In this document: positions 1 to 6,738 of the stretch, piece after piece
Layout of the letters: each line of letters starts with the position of its first letter
Position numbering within the stretch: position 1 is the first letter of the stretch
From: Deltaproteobacteria bacterium
GTDB lineage: Bacteria; Desulfobacterota; Desulfarculia; Desulfarculales; Desulfarculaceae
Reading direction: 5' to 3'
DNA: 7,731 nt
Assembly: GCA_021815655.1 (NCBI GenBank)
Contig: JAKAGJ010000079.1
Location: 1-7,731 of the forward strand
Translations under genes and position numbers: made by a program
The notes under the pieces: model-generated
Told to the model about the DNA's origin: nothing
Seen by the model: only the letters and a program-made list of their open reading frames with translations
The model's database searches: none

Positions 1-1558
1 GGTTGGGGCTTTGCCAGCCCTGGGTGTCCACCTCCTTGAGGGCCGGGGACGGACAGGCGAAGCGGTCCAAGACCGTGAAGCGGCCGATGTTGGTGGCGCG
101 GTATGTGATGCCGGCCAGGGTCAGGCTGTTGCCCAGGTCCTCGGCCCGGGTGGTGTAGACGTAGGCCGGGTGGGGGTCGGCGTCGGCCAGGCGGGACAGG
201 TTGGGCAGGTGGTTCTCCATCTGGTCGGCGAAGGTCACGGCCCCCTTGGCGGCCAGGTTGAGCGGCATGGCGTCCCAGAACCACTGGGCGTAGACGTGGC
301 GGTGTCCCTGGTCTTGCAGCCAGGCGAGAAGTTGGCGCTCCTGGCGGCGGCGCTCCTGGTGGTTGTCCCACTGGCCGGCGTGCAGCAGGGGGGTCATCTG
401 CCAGGCGCCCAGCAGGTGCAGGCCCAAGGTCAGGGCGCAAAGTAGCAGGGCGGGCCAGGCCCGCCGCCGGCCGGCCAGGGCCACGGCCTGGCCGAATACA
501 AAGGGCAGGGCGGCGTAGAGGGGGCTCAGGTGGCGCCAGGTGCCCTGGGTGTAGGCCCCGCTGAGGAGCCATGCTCCCAGGTAGACCACCAGGAACAACA
601 GGCAGAGGCGCAACAAGGCCCCTTCCTCCAGGCCGCGGGAGAATATCCGGCGCCGCCCGTGCCAAAGCAGGGCCGCCAGGGCCAGGCCGTAGCCCAGCCA
701 CAGGGCCAGGCGCGCCGGGGTCCACAACCACGGCCAGGTGAGGTGTCTGGCGGGGATCAGCCCCAGGATGGTGGGCAGGCCTTGCCGCCAGAACTGGCTC
801 CAGGCCGGCCCCAGTTGCAGCGCCCGGCCCTCGCCCAGTACTTCCGGACTGAACAGGCCTTGGGGCAGGGAAATGACCCACAGGGGCAGGGCGCCCAGGA
901 ACAGGCCCAGGGCCATCAGGGGCACCTGGCGGCTCCAGAGGACGCGCGGCCGGTGCAGCAGCAAAAACAGCCCGCAGGCCAGGATGGTGGGCAGCATCAG
1001 CAGGTGGCACCACAGGCCCACACCCCACACCAGGCCCAGGGCCAGGGACAATAGCCCTGCCCTGGGCCCGCCTTGGCGCAGGGCGCGCAGCAGGCTCAAG
1101 CAGAGGCCGAAGGCCAGCACCGTGAACAGGGGCACCTCGATGTAGCCGCCCTTGGGCTCCACGCTTTGCAGGATGAGGTAGTAGGGACCCAGGGCGGCCC
1201 AGGCCATGGCCGCGCAGCCGGCCCAGTCGCCCAACTCGCGGCGCCCCAGGCGCCAGATCAGCCACACCATGACCAGGGACAGGCCGGTGGGCACCAGGGT
1301 CAGGACCTCGGGGCCGGCGCCGAACAGCCAGAACAGAGGCACAGCCAGCCAGGCCTCCAGGTTGCCGCCGAAAAGCTCGCCCGAAAAGAGGAAGTGCCAG
1401 TGCCCATGCATGATGTCCAGGGCCTGCACGCCCCACATGTCCATGTCGGCGTCCAACTGGGGCATGATTACATGGGGCGCCCGCAAGAGGGCCGCCAAGA
1501 GCAGCAGGAGCCAGGCCAGGCGGCCGGGCCAGGGGCTGGCGGGGGCCTGGGCCTTCAC
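1..1558 (-). CDS. GT39-like multi-pass membrane glycosyltransferase (3' end cut by window edge)
   Basis: I read 519 residues in one open frame running off the left edge. The protein is probably an integral inner-membrane GT-C glycosyltransferase that moves a sugar from a polyprenyl-phosphate donor to lipid-linked or surface glycan. Visible family-like features are an acidic first periplasmic loop (LDADMDMW, Asp36/38/40, where GT-C enzymes keep their catalytic Asp), GGNLEAW (64-70), VEPKGGY (133-139), GLWCHLLMLPTILA (181-194), GALPLW (222-227) and RHLSPLYAALPF (342-353). About ten hydrophobic segments fill residues 13-395. A soluble, periplasmic-type tail follows from about 400. The start is GTG at 1558, whose GTGA overlaps the TGA of the upstream flippase-like gene. 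No good Shine-Dalgarno is seen, so translational coupling is likely. The next in-frame ATG (residue 32) would cut into the first membrane segment. Donor and acceptor cannot be told. Family placement is by motif style, without an alignment. Confidence 0.8.
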   Translation of the reverse strand, partial: MKAQAPASPWPGRLAWLLLLLAALLRAPHVIMPQLDADMDMWGVQALDIMHGHWHFLFSGELFGGNLEAWLAVPLFWLFGAGPEVLTLVPTGLSLVMVWLIWRLGRRELGDWAGCAAMAWAALGPYYLILQSVEPKGGYIEVPLFTVLAFGLCLSLLRALRQGGPRAGLLSLALGLVWGVGLWCHLLMLPTILACGLFLLLHRPRVLWSRQVPLMALGLFLGALPLWVISLPQGLFSPEVLGEGRALQLGPAWSQFWRQGLPTILGLIPARHLTWPWLWTPARLALWLGYGLALAALLWHGRRRIFSRGLEEGALLRLCLLFLVVYLGAWLLSGAYTQGTWRHLSPLYAALPFVFGQAVALAGRRRAWPALLLCALTLGLHLLGAWQMTPLLHAGQWDNHQERRRQERQLLAWLQDQGHRHVYAQWFWDAMPLNLAAKGAVTFADQMENHLPNLSRLADADPHPAYVYTTRAEDLGNSLTLAGITYRATNIGRFTVLDRFACPSPALKEVDTQGWQSPN

Positions 1559-2532
1559 GGACGGGGGCCCGCGTCGTCGGGGCCGGCGTGTTTAAGCCCG
1601 CCTCGGGCGTAGAACCAGGCCCCGGGCAGGGTGGCCACCAGCACCGAGAGGTTGGCCACCAGCCCCAGCAGGAAGGAGTGGGTGTTGGTCAGCCCCACCA
1701 GGCTGAAGAAGGCCACGTAGAGTCCCTCCACCATGCCGAAGCCGCTGACCGAGACCGGCACCCGCGTGAACAACAGGGCCAGGGGCGCCACCGCCGCGGC
1801 CCTGGTCAGCGACAGGGGGATGTCCAGGGCCAGGGCCGCCAACCAGGTGCCCACCACGGGCACCGACTGCTCCAGCAGGGACAAAAGCAGGAACAGGGCC
1901 AGGGTGCCCCGGTGGTGGCGGTAGAGGCCGTAGGCGGCCAGGAAGCGTCCCAGCCAGCCCACCAGGCCGGGCTTGCCGGTCAGGCCCTCGGGCAGGCCCT
2001 CCAGCCGGGCGGCCAGGGGCCCGCTCAGGGTGACCACCACCGCCAGTACCGAGCCGCCCAGGATAGCCAGGGACCAGGCCCGCACCCCCGGCGGCAGGTC
2101 CAGGGCCAGGCCGGTCAAGAGCCCCAGGGACAACAGCGCGGCGCAGGCCGCGGCCACGAAGCCCAGGGCGCGCTCCACCACCACCGAGGCCGCCACGGCG
2201 GCGCTGGGGCGCCGCGGGCCGGAGACGGCGGCCACGCGCATGGCGTCGGCGCCCACGGTGCTGGGCAAAAAGCAACCGGCGAAGGAGGCCACGTAATAGG
2301 CGCGCAGGGCCTCGGCCTGGCCCAGCTCCAGGCCCCGGCAGACCACCAACAGCCGCCACTTGTAGCTCATCAGCAGGCGGTCCAGGGTTATCCACAGGGC
2401 CAGCCAGACGAAATAGACCCCGTGCGCCCCGGCCAAGGCCCGGGCCGCGGCCTTGAGGTCCACCAGATAACCCAGGAGCAGCCCCAGGAGCCCGGCGCTG
2501 ATTAACAGCCGGAGCCATGTGCCCATTTTCAT
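1555..2532 (-). CDS. Flippase-like / LPG-synthase-TM domain membrane protein (UPF0104 type)
   Basis: This is a 325-residue polytopic inner-membrane protein, a normal full length for the stand-alone lysylphosphatidylglycerol-synthase transmembrane (AglD/UPF0104-like) family. Seen in sequence: an N-terminal hydrophobic helix (about 6-22), the family-typical YYVASFAGCFLPSTVGADAMRV block (79-100), a central SLLEQSVPVVGTWLAALAL region, and a C-terminal PVSVSGFGMVEGLYVAFFSLVGL segment of the kind conserved in this family. About eight hydrophobic stretches are present. Members often lie next to glycosyltransferases and have been proposed to act in lipid-linked sugar handling or flipping, but the biochemical role is not settled. 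There is no MprF synthase domain, so it should not be called a lysyltransferase. The ATG at 2532 has a GGTGA-like ribosome site 6 bases upstream. Its TGA overlaps the GTG of the GT39-like gene, so the two form an operon. Confidence 0.85.
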   Translation of the reverse strand: MKMGTWLRLLISAGLLGLLLGYLVDLKAAARALAGAHGVYFVWLALWITLDRLLMSYKWRLLVVCRGLELGQAEALRAYYVASFAGCFLPSTVGADAMRVAAVSGPRRPSAAVAASVVVERALGFVAAACAALLSLGLLTGLALDLPPGVRAWSLAILGGSVLAVVVTLSGPLAARLEGLPEGLTGKPGLVGWLGRFLAAYGLYRHHRGTLALFLLLSLLEQSVPVVGTWLAALALDIPLSLTRAAAVAPLALLFTRVPVSVSGFGMVEGLYVAFFSLVGLTNTHSFLLGLVANLSVLVATLPGAWFYARGGLKHAGPDDAGPRP

Positions 2533-2655
2533 CAGCGATCACCACGTCTTTCCGCCGCGAGGCCCTGGGGTGCCAGCAAGTTAACATGCACCCGCCGGGC
2601 GGTCAACGCCAGGGACGGACAGGGGGCGGACCCGGGGATAGCTCTTGCAATTTAT

Positions 2656-2676
2656 CCAAGGTTTCATTAAGCTTGG
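2656..2676. repeat. Imperfect 21-base dyad in the divergent spacer (possible operator)
   Basis: CCAAG at 2656-2660 pairs with CTTGG at 2672-2676, and TT (2662-2663) pairs with AA (2669-2670) inside, with one G-G mismatch between. The dyad sits in the AT-rich island where a promoter is most likely, which is the expected place for a regulator site. The symmetry is short and could arise by chance. Confidence 0.25.
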
Positions 2677-2742
2677 GGCGTTTGCCCATGAGGTCCGGTC
2701 GCGGTTATGGGGGCCGCCAGACCCCACCCGTGCCCAGTTGTT

Positions 2743-2761
2743 CCCCGCGCCGCGCGCGGGG
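2743..2761. repeat. Perfect 8-bp GC hairpin upstream of the barrel gene
   Basis: CCCCGCGC (2743-2750) and GCGCGGGG (2754-2761) form a perfect stem around a three-base CGC loop, 55 bases ahead of the barrel start. It has no T-tract on either side, so it is not a typical terminator. If transcription starts upstream it would fold in the 5' leader of the barrel mRNA. In GC-rich DNA such stems can be fortuitous. Confidence 0.35.
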
Positions 2762-2802
2762 GGCTGGGTCACCATAACCGGCTAGAACGCCGGACTTTTG
2801 TT

Positions 2803-2806
2803 GGAG
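2803..2806 (+). promoter_or_regulatory. Ribosome binding site deciding the barrel gene start
   Basis: GGAG lies 9 bases before ATG 2816. A TTG at 2798 in the same frame would overlap this site and add MLEILI ahead of an otherwise ideal signal peptide, so the ATG at 2816 is preferred. Confidence 0.75.
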
Positions 2807-2815
2807 ATATTAATC

Positions 2816-3553
2816 ATGAAAAAGGCTCTTGGGGCGGTGGTGGCCGCGCTGGCGGCGGTGCTTTTGGTCAGTTCCCTGGCCCTGGCGGCGATGGACCAGA
2901 AATTTTCGGTGGGTACTCGCTGGAAGACCTTCGATCTGACCGGCGACAAGAATTTCACGGGCACCATCACCTCCGGGACCGTTGACGAGCAGAGCCAGTG
3001 GTATCCCACCAACTTCAACATGCAGTATCTGTTCTGCCCCTACGGCGGCCTGACCCTGGATTACGACCGCTTCGGGGCCACGATGCAGCAGGACGGCAAG
3101 CTGAACTGGGACACCCTGACCCTGGGCGTGACCGCCCGCCTGCCTCTGGAGAAATTGCGGCTGGTCCCCTACGCGGTGCTGGGCCTGACCTACAACTCGC
3201 CCAGCTTTGATGAGAACAACTGGTGGCGCTACGGCTGGAACAGCCCCAGCGATTTTGACAAGGCGGCGGCTTCCCAGCCGGTGGGCTCAGACCCCAACCA
3301 ATGGATGAGCACCGGCCGCATCCGCAACATGAAGACCGATTCGGCCTTTGGCTGGGTCTACGGCCTGGGGGCGGATTTCTTCATCACCAAGAACATCGCC
3401 CTCAACGCCGATGTGCGCTGGAACAAGGCCAGCACCGATGTCTCCTACACCATCGACACCGACGACAACAGCCACAGCAACCTGCTCACGCGGCAGTTCT
3501 CCTATGACCTGGACACGGTCAGCTATGCCCTGGGAGTGCGCTTTTATTTCTAG
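2816..3553 (+). CDS. Outer-membrane beta-barrel protein, OmpW-like/small porin-type
   Basis: The product is 245 residues, exported and then inserted in the outer membrane. Residues 1-24 are a classic Sec signal peptide: MKK, a long Ala/Val/Leu core, and ALA before the predicted cut at A24/A25. The mature part, about 221 residues, alternates polar and hydrophobic residues in short strands rich in Tyr, Trp and Phe. Examples are KFSVGTRWKTFDL, YGGLTLDYDRFGATM, LTLGVTARLPL, YAVLGLTYN, GWVYGLGADFFITKNIALNADVRW and VSYALGVRFYF. The last residue is Phe after alternating aromatics, the usual BAM recognition signature. Size and the GLGADFFITKN..LNADVRW stretch resemble eight-stranded OmpW/OMP_b-brl barrels, but no substrate can be named. 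There is one cysteine (Cys74). The gene appears monocistronic: a divergent spacer lies upstream and a strong hairpin directly downstream. Confidence 0.85.
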   Translation: MKKALGAVVAALAAVLLVSSLALAAMDQKFSVGTRWKTFDLTGDKNFTGTITSGTVDEQSQWYPTNFNMQYLFCPYGGLTLDYDRFGATMQQDGKLNWDTLTLGVTARLPLEKLRLVPYAVLGLTYNSPSFDENNWWRYGWNSPSDFDKAAASQPVGSDPNQWMSTGRIRNMKTDSAFGWVYGLGADFFITKNIALNADVRWNKASTDVSYTIDTDDNSHSNLLTRQFSYDLDTVSYALGVRFYF

Positions 3554-3573
3554 GGCCTTGGACACCATGGCCG

Positions 3574-3610
3574 CGGCCGGCTGCCCCGGGCGGCCGGCCG
3601 GGCTTGTTTG
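3574..3610 (+). terminator. Strong hairpin terminator candidate after the barrel gene
   Basis: Bases 3574-3585 pair with 3589-3600 over 12 bp with a single T-G wobble (3582 with 3592) and a CCG loop. The stem starts 20 bases after the barrel stop codon. The following bases GGCTTGTTTG are moderately T-rich, so the tail is imperfect. Position and stem strength make termination the likeliest role. Confidence 0.6.
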
Positions 3611-3633
3611 ACAGGCTGTTGAAAACAGCCTGT
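3611..3633. repeat. Perfect 10-bp hairpin at the left end of the MITE-like element
   Basis: ACAGGCTGTT (3611-3620) and AACAGCCTGT (3624-3633) are exact inverted copies around a GAA loop. The right end of the element lacks the equivalent hairpin, so this stem is not simply a result of the terminal repeats. Confidence 0.6.
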
Positions 3634-3696
3634 TGGCGGACCACGAACCCACTCCCAGCAGGCTGCCGCCTGGCTGGGGACCCCGGGCATGGCCCG

Positions 3697-3732
3697 CCAA
3701 AAAGCGCGGGCGCAGATCGCCAAGCTTTTTGG
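3697..3732. terminator. Two-way hairpin with A-tract and T-tract arms
   Basis: CCAAAAAGC (3697-3705) pairs perfectly with GCTTTTTGG (3724-3732). Inside, GGCG (3709-3712) pairs with CGCC (3718-3721) around CAGAT. On the plus strand the inner stem is followed by AAGCTTTTT. The reverse strand gives the same arrangement, so it could terminate from either side. The bases CCAA at 3697-3700 are also the end of an alternative stem with 3633-3645, so the two folds compete. Terminator function is inference. Confidence 0.4.
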
Positions 3733-3772
3733 GAGCGTTAGCCGAGTTCATTTCGGCTGACTAGAGTTGAAT

Positions 3773-3793
3773 AAGTCCATGGACGGACTTTTT
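3773..3793 (+). terminator. Short hairpin with T-tract near the right end of the element
   Basis: AAGTCC (3773-3778) pairs with GGACTT (3785-3790) around ATGGAC, and the 3' arm runs into TTTTTCT. GTCCATGGAC (3775-3784) is itself a perfect palindrome. The stem is weak (3 G-C pairs) but the T-run is good. It is a possible rho-independent terminator before the epimerase gene. Confidence 0.4.
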
Positions 3794-3819
3794 CTACATT
3801 CTGTTAGACAACCGGCAGC

Positions 3820-3834
3820 GGGGCCTTTGGCCCC
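3820..3834 (+). repeat. Leader hairpin upstream of the epimerase start
   Basis: GGGGCC (3820-3825), TTT, GGCCCC (3829-3834) form a perfect 6-bp hairpin ending 23 bases before ATG 3858. It is followed by a C-run and would lie in the 5' leader if transcription starts upstream. No promoter could be assigned convincingly for this gene. Confidence 0.35.
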
Positions 3835-3857
3835 CCCTTCCCACGGATCGGACAAGC

Positions 3858-4841
3858 ATGCGAATACTGGTCACCGGCGGCACCGGCTTCACGGGCTCCC
3901 ATTTGGTGCGCAGGCTGCTTAAACGCGGCGACGCGGTGCGGGTGCTGGACAACCAACCCGGCCTGTTCGCCGAGGAGCTGAAATCCCTGGGCGCGGAGCT
4001 CACCCTGGGCTCCATCACCGACGCCGCCCTCCTCAGGCGCCTGGTGGACGGCTGCGAGGTCGTGCACCACCTGGCCGCCAGCTTCCGGCAGGTCAACCGC
4101 CCCCAGAGCGAGTACTGGGAGGTCAACGTGGAGGGCACCCGGCGCCTGTGCCAGGCGGCCCTGGCCTCGGGCGTGCGGCGGCTGGTGTACTGCTCCACCC
4201 AGGGCGTGCACGGCAACGTGGACCACCCCCCCGGCGACGAGGACACCCCCATCGAACCCGAGGACTACTACCAGTACACCAAGTACCAGGGCGAGGTGGT
4301 GGTAAACGAGTTCATCGAAAAGGGCCTGGAGGCCACCACCCTGCGCCCCATGGCCATCTTTGGCCCCGGCGACCCGGCGCGCTTCTTGATGATCTACCGC
4401 CGGGTGGCCAAGGGGCGCTTCGTCATGGCCGGGCCGGGCACGGCCTTCTACCACCCCCTGTACATCGACAACCTAGTCGACGCCTTCGAGCTGGCCGAGA
4501 ACGCGCCAGCCGCCGTGGGGCGGGCCTATCTCATCGGCGACGCCGAATACGTGACCATCAAGGACCTGGTGCAGCGCATCGCCCGCGCCCTGGGGGTGCG
4601 GGTGCGCATCGTGCACGTGCCCTTCTGGCCGGTATACGCGGTCAGCGGCCTGTGCGAGGTAATCTTCAAGCCCCTGCCCTGGGAGCCGCCCCTGTTCCGG
4701 CGCCGGGCCGACTGGTTCCGCCAGAACCGGGCTTTCAAGATCGACCGCGCCCGGGCCGAGCTGGGTTACGAGCCCAAGGTGGGCCTGGACGAGGGGCTCA
4801 AACTCACCGGCGAGTGGTACCGCCAGCACGGGTATATCTAG
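3858..4841 (+). CDS. NAD-dependent epimerase/dehydratase, extended SDR, probably acting on a nucleotide sugar
   Basis: The protein has 327 residues, standard for the extended short-chain dehydrogenase/reductase family. The Rossmann domain comes first: VTGGTGFTGSH with Gly7/Gly10/Gly13 for dinucleotide binding, Asp31 at the end of beta-2 (favours NAD), HHLAAS at 70-75, NVEGT at 90-94, YCSTQG with Ser113/Thr114, and the catalytic YQYTK (Tyr138, Lys142). DEDTP (128-131) and LRPMAIFGPGD are typical of sugar epimerases and dehydratases. The C-terminal part (about 180-327) is the variable substrate domain. Reaction and sugar cannot be read from sequence, and 3-beta-HSD-like or reductase activity is also possible. 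Start is ATG 3858 with a weak GGA 5 bases upstream. The stop is 3 bases before the asparagine synthase-type gene, so the two are almost certainly co-transcribed and coupled. Confidence 0.9.
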   Translation: MRILVTGGTGFTGSHLVRRLLKRGDAVRVLDNQPGLFAEELKSLGAELTLGSITDAALLRRLVDGCEVVHHLAASFRQVNRPQSEYWEVNVEGTRRLCQAALASGVRRLVYCSTQGVHGNVDHPPGDEDTPIEPEDYYQYTKYQGEVVVNEFIEKGLEATTLRPMAIFGPGDPARFLMIYRRVAKGRFVMAGPGTAFYHPLYIDNLVDAFELAENAPAAVGRAYLIGDAEYVTIKDLVQRIARALGVRVRIVHVPFWPVYAVSGLCEVIFKPLPWEPPLFRRRADWFRQNRAFKIDRARAELGYEPKVGLDEGLKLTGEWYRQHGYI

Positions 4842-4844
4842 GCC

Positions 4845-6710
4845 ATGTGCGGCATATCCGGCTTCAGTTGGCAAGACCAGGGCCTCATCGAGGCCATGAA
4901 CCAGCGCCTGGCCCACCGCGGCCCCGACGCCGCGGGCTATTACCTGGGTGAGAAGGCCACCCTGGGGCACACCCGCCTGGCCATCATCGATCTGTCCGAG
5001 CGCGGCCGCCAGCCCATGGTCAACGAGGACGGCAGCGTGCGCATCGTGGTCAACGGCGAGATCTACAATCACCAGGACCTGCGCAAGGAGCTGATCGCCA
5101 AGGGACACGTCTTCACCTCCGACTCCGACTCCGAGGCGGTATTGCACGGCTACGAGGAGTGGGGGCCGGCGGTGATCGAGCGCCTGTTCGGCATGTTCTG
5201 CTTCGCGGTGCTGGATGAGCGCCAAGGGCGCATCATGCTGGGCCGCGACCGCCTGGGCATCAAGCCGCTGTATTACCACCTGAGTGGCAAGAATATAATC
5301 TTCGCCAACGAGATAAAGGCCATGCTGGCCTGGCCTGGGCTTGAGCGCCGGGTGGACCCCCAGGCGCTCTACAGCTACCTGGGCTGGGAGTTCACCCCCG
5401 CGCCCCAGACGCTTTTCGAGGGCGTCAAAAAGCTCCGGCAGGCCCACTACGCGCTGTTTGACCTGAACAGTGGCGCTTTCAGCGAGCACCAGTACTGGGA
5501 CCTCAAGTTCGCGCCGGCCTTCAGCCGCCCCGAGGAGGCGGTGGAGGAGCTGCGCGCCCGCATCAAGACGGCGGTGCAGCGCCGGCTCATGAGCGACGTG
5601 CCCCTGGGGGTGTTTCTCTCCGGCGGTCTGGATAGCACCACGGTGACGGCCATGATGCGCCAACTGGGTGTGGACCCCCTGCACACCTTCAGTATCGGTT
5701 ACCCCGACAAGAGCTTCAGCGAGCTGGAATACGCCAACGACATGGCCCAGCACTACCAGACCGACCACACGGTGCTGATGATCGAGGGCCTGACCATGGA
5801 GGACCTGGAGGCGGCGGTCTACCACCTGGACGAGCCCATGACCGACCTTTCGGCCATTCCCCTGATGCTCATATGCCGCAAGGCCCGCGAGAAGGTCATC
5901 GTGGTGCTCTCCGGCGAGGGCGGCGACGAGGTCTTCTGCGGCTACGACCGCTTCCTGGCCGCCAAGGCCGCCGGCTACATAGAGGGCCTGCCGGGCATCA
6001 AGCCGCTCTTGAAAGCCCTGGCCAGCCGCCTGCCCGACCAGCCCCAGAAGAAGGGCGCCATCAACATCTTCAAGCGCTACGTGGATGGGCTGACCCTGCC
6101 GGCCGAGGGCGGGCACCTGCGCTGGCAGTACTTCCTTTTGCCCGGCCAGGCCGAGGCCCTGTTCAACGACCAGGTGCGCGCCGCCGTGGACTTCGACCCC
6201 TTCGCGCCCCTGCGCCGCATCCTGGCCGGCTGCAACAGCCAAGATAAGCTGGACCGCGCCATCTACGCCGACCTCAAGTTGACCATGGCCGACAGCGTCT
6301 TGATGAAGGTGGACAAGATGAGCATGTCCACCTCCCTGGAGGTGCGGGTGCCTTTCCTGGACCATGAGCTGGTGGAGTTCACCGGCCAGTTGCCCGGCTG
6401 GTTCAAGCTCAAGGGCTTCACCACCAAGTACATCTTGCGCCAGGCCATACGGGGCCTGGTGCCCGACCGCGTGGTGGACCGGGGCAAGCAGGGCTACTCC
6501 CTGCCGGTGAAAAACCTCCTGCGCGGCCAGCTCAAGCCGTTGATGCAAGAACTCCTTGCTTCCAGCCCGCTGGTCAAGGATTTCCTGCAACCCGGGCAGG
6601 TGAACAAGCTCATGGCCGAGCACCTGGCCGGCACCCACAACCACAACCATGTGCTCTGGGCCCTGATGAACGCCGCCTTGTGGCACAGGCGGTTTTTTGA
6701 GGGGGCTTGA
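4845..6710 (+). CDS. asnB: Glutamine-hydrolysing asparagine synthase-type amidotransferase
   Basis: The 621-residue enzyme has two domains. The N-terminal class II glutaminase starts MCGI, with Cys2 as nucleophile after Met removal. HRGPD (24-28), Arg44, NGE (70-72) and Asp95 in SDSE match the known glutamine-binding positions. GRDRLGIKPLYY (133-144) closes this half. The C-terminal synthetase has the ATP PP-loop SGGLDS (259-264), SGEGGDE (356-362) and the KVDKMSMSTSLEVRVPFLD block near residues 487-505. No key residue is missing, so it should be active. The family makes asparagine from aspartate, but many copies in polysaccharide clusters are thought to amidate sugar carboxylates or other acceptors. 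The epimerase 3 bases upstream, and the acyltransferase downstream, favour such a role here. The symbol reflects the family, not a proven substrate. No strong ribosome site precedes the ATG, consistent with coupling. Confidence 0.92.
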   Translation: MCGISGFSWQDQGLIEAMNQRLAHRGPDAAGYYLGEKATLGHTRLAIIDLSERGRQPMVNEDGSVRIVVNGEIYNHQDLRKELIAKGHVFTSDSDSEAVLHGYEEWGPAVIERLFGMFCFAVLDERQGRIMLGRDRLGIKPLYYHLSGKNIIFANEIKAMLAWPGLERRVDPQALYSYLGWEFTPAPQTLFEGVKKLRQAHYALFDLNSGAFSEHQYWDLKFAPAFSRPEEAVEELRARIKTAVQRRLMSDVPLGVFLSGGLDSTTVTAMMRQLGVDPLHTFSIGYPDKSFSELEYANDMAQHYQTDHTVLMIEGLTMEDLEAAVYHLDEPMTDLSAIPLMLICRKAREKVIVVLSGEGGDEVFCGYDRFLAAKAAGYIEGLPGIKPLLKALASRLPDQPQKKGAINIFKRYVDGLTLPAEGGHLRWQYFLLPGQAEALFNDQVRAAVDFDPFAPLRRILAGCNSQDKLDRAIYADLKLTMADSVLMKVDKMSMSTSLEVRVPFLDHELVEFTGQLPGWFKLKGFTTKYILRQAIRGLVPDRVVDRGKQGYSLPVKNLLRGQLKPLMQELLASSPLVKDFLQPGQVNKLMAEHLAGTHNHNHVLWALMNAALWHRRFFEGA

Positions 6711-6738
6711 GGCGGGCTGCCGGCGGACGGGAAAGTCG

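Larger units (their letters stand above)
2533..2815. promoter_or_regulatory. Divergent intergenic region between the flippase-like operon and the barrel gene
   Basis: These 283 bases separate two divergent genes, so both promoters should lie here. The clearest sign is an AT-rich island at 2645-2672 in otherwise GC-rich DNA. On the plus strand TTGCAA (2645-2650) is followed after 17 bases by TAAGCT (2668-2673), a poor -10 match, so I do not assign a promoter. No convincing minus-strand promoter was found. The region also holds an imperfect dyad and a GC hairpin, listed separately. No coding frame with a credible start or composition is seen here. Confidence 0.5.
3604..3811. mobile_element. MITE-like element bounded by imperfect 22-bp terminal inverted repeats
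   Basis: The left end 3604-3625 and the reverse complement of the right end 3790-3811 match at 17 of 22 positions. The shared skeleton is TTGT.T.ACAG..TGT.GAAAA. The 208-base span holds no credible gene but several nested dyads: 3611-3633, 3633-3645 with 3688-3700, 3697-3732, 3737-3761 and 3773-3790. Small size, terminal inverted repeats, no coding capacity and strong internal structure fit a non-autonomous transposable element or an IS remnant. No clear target-site duplication is visible (only CCGG occurs near both edges). Family and relationship to any transposase are unknown. Confidence 0.45.

Noticed and set aside
530..1612. Plus-strand open frames rich in Gln/Ala/Gly across the GT39-like gene
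   Set aside because: They are shadows of the minus-strand membrane protein, which reads through without interruption and carries family-like motifs.
1588..2505. 305-codon plus-strand frame opposite the flippase-like gene
   Set aside because: Its Gln/Gly/His-rich low-complexity product is typical of an antisense shadow in GC-rich DNA.
1592..2587. 331-codon minus-strand frame overlapping the flippase-like gene in another frame
   Set aside because: Its product is Gly/Pro/Arg-rich with no domain, whereas the 1555-2532 frame gives a clear membrane protein family and overlaps the next gene neatly.
2517..2777. Small plus-strand gene in the divergent spacer
   Set aside because: The frame begins inside the 5' end of the flippase-like gene on the other strand. 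It has no ribosome site and encodes a Gly/Arg/Ser-rich product without features.
2798..2815. Upstream TTG start for the barrel gene
   Set aside because: It would overlap the ribosome binding site and spoil a standard signal peptide. ATG 2816 explains both.
3287..3751. Minus-strand 154-codon frame starting in the MITE-like element
   Set aside because: Most of it is antisense to the barrel gene, and the rest is translated hairpin DNA. There is no domain or credible ribosome site.
4473..6686. Very long minus-strand open frame (737 codons) opposite the amidotransferase
   Set aside because: It is antisense to a gene with intact catalytic motifs. Its His/Gln/Gly/Val-rich composition is the usual shadow of GC-rich codons read in reverse.
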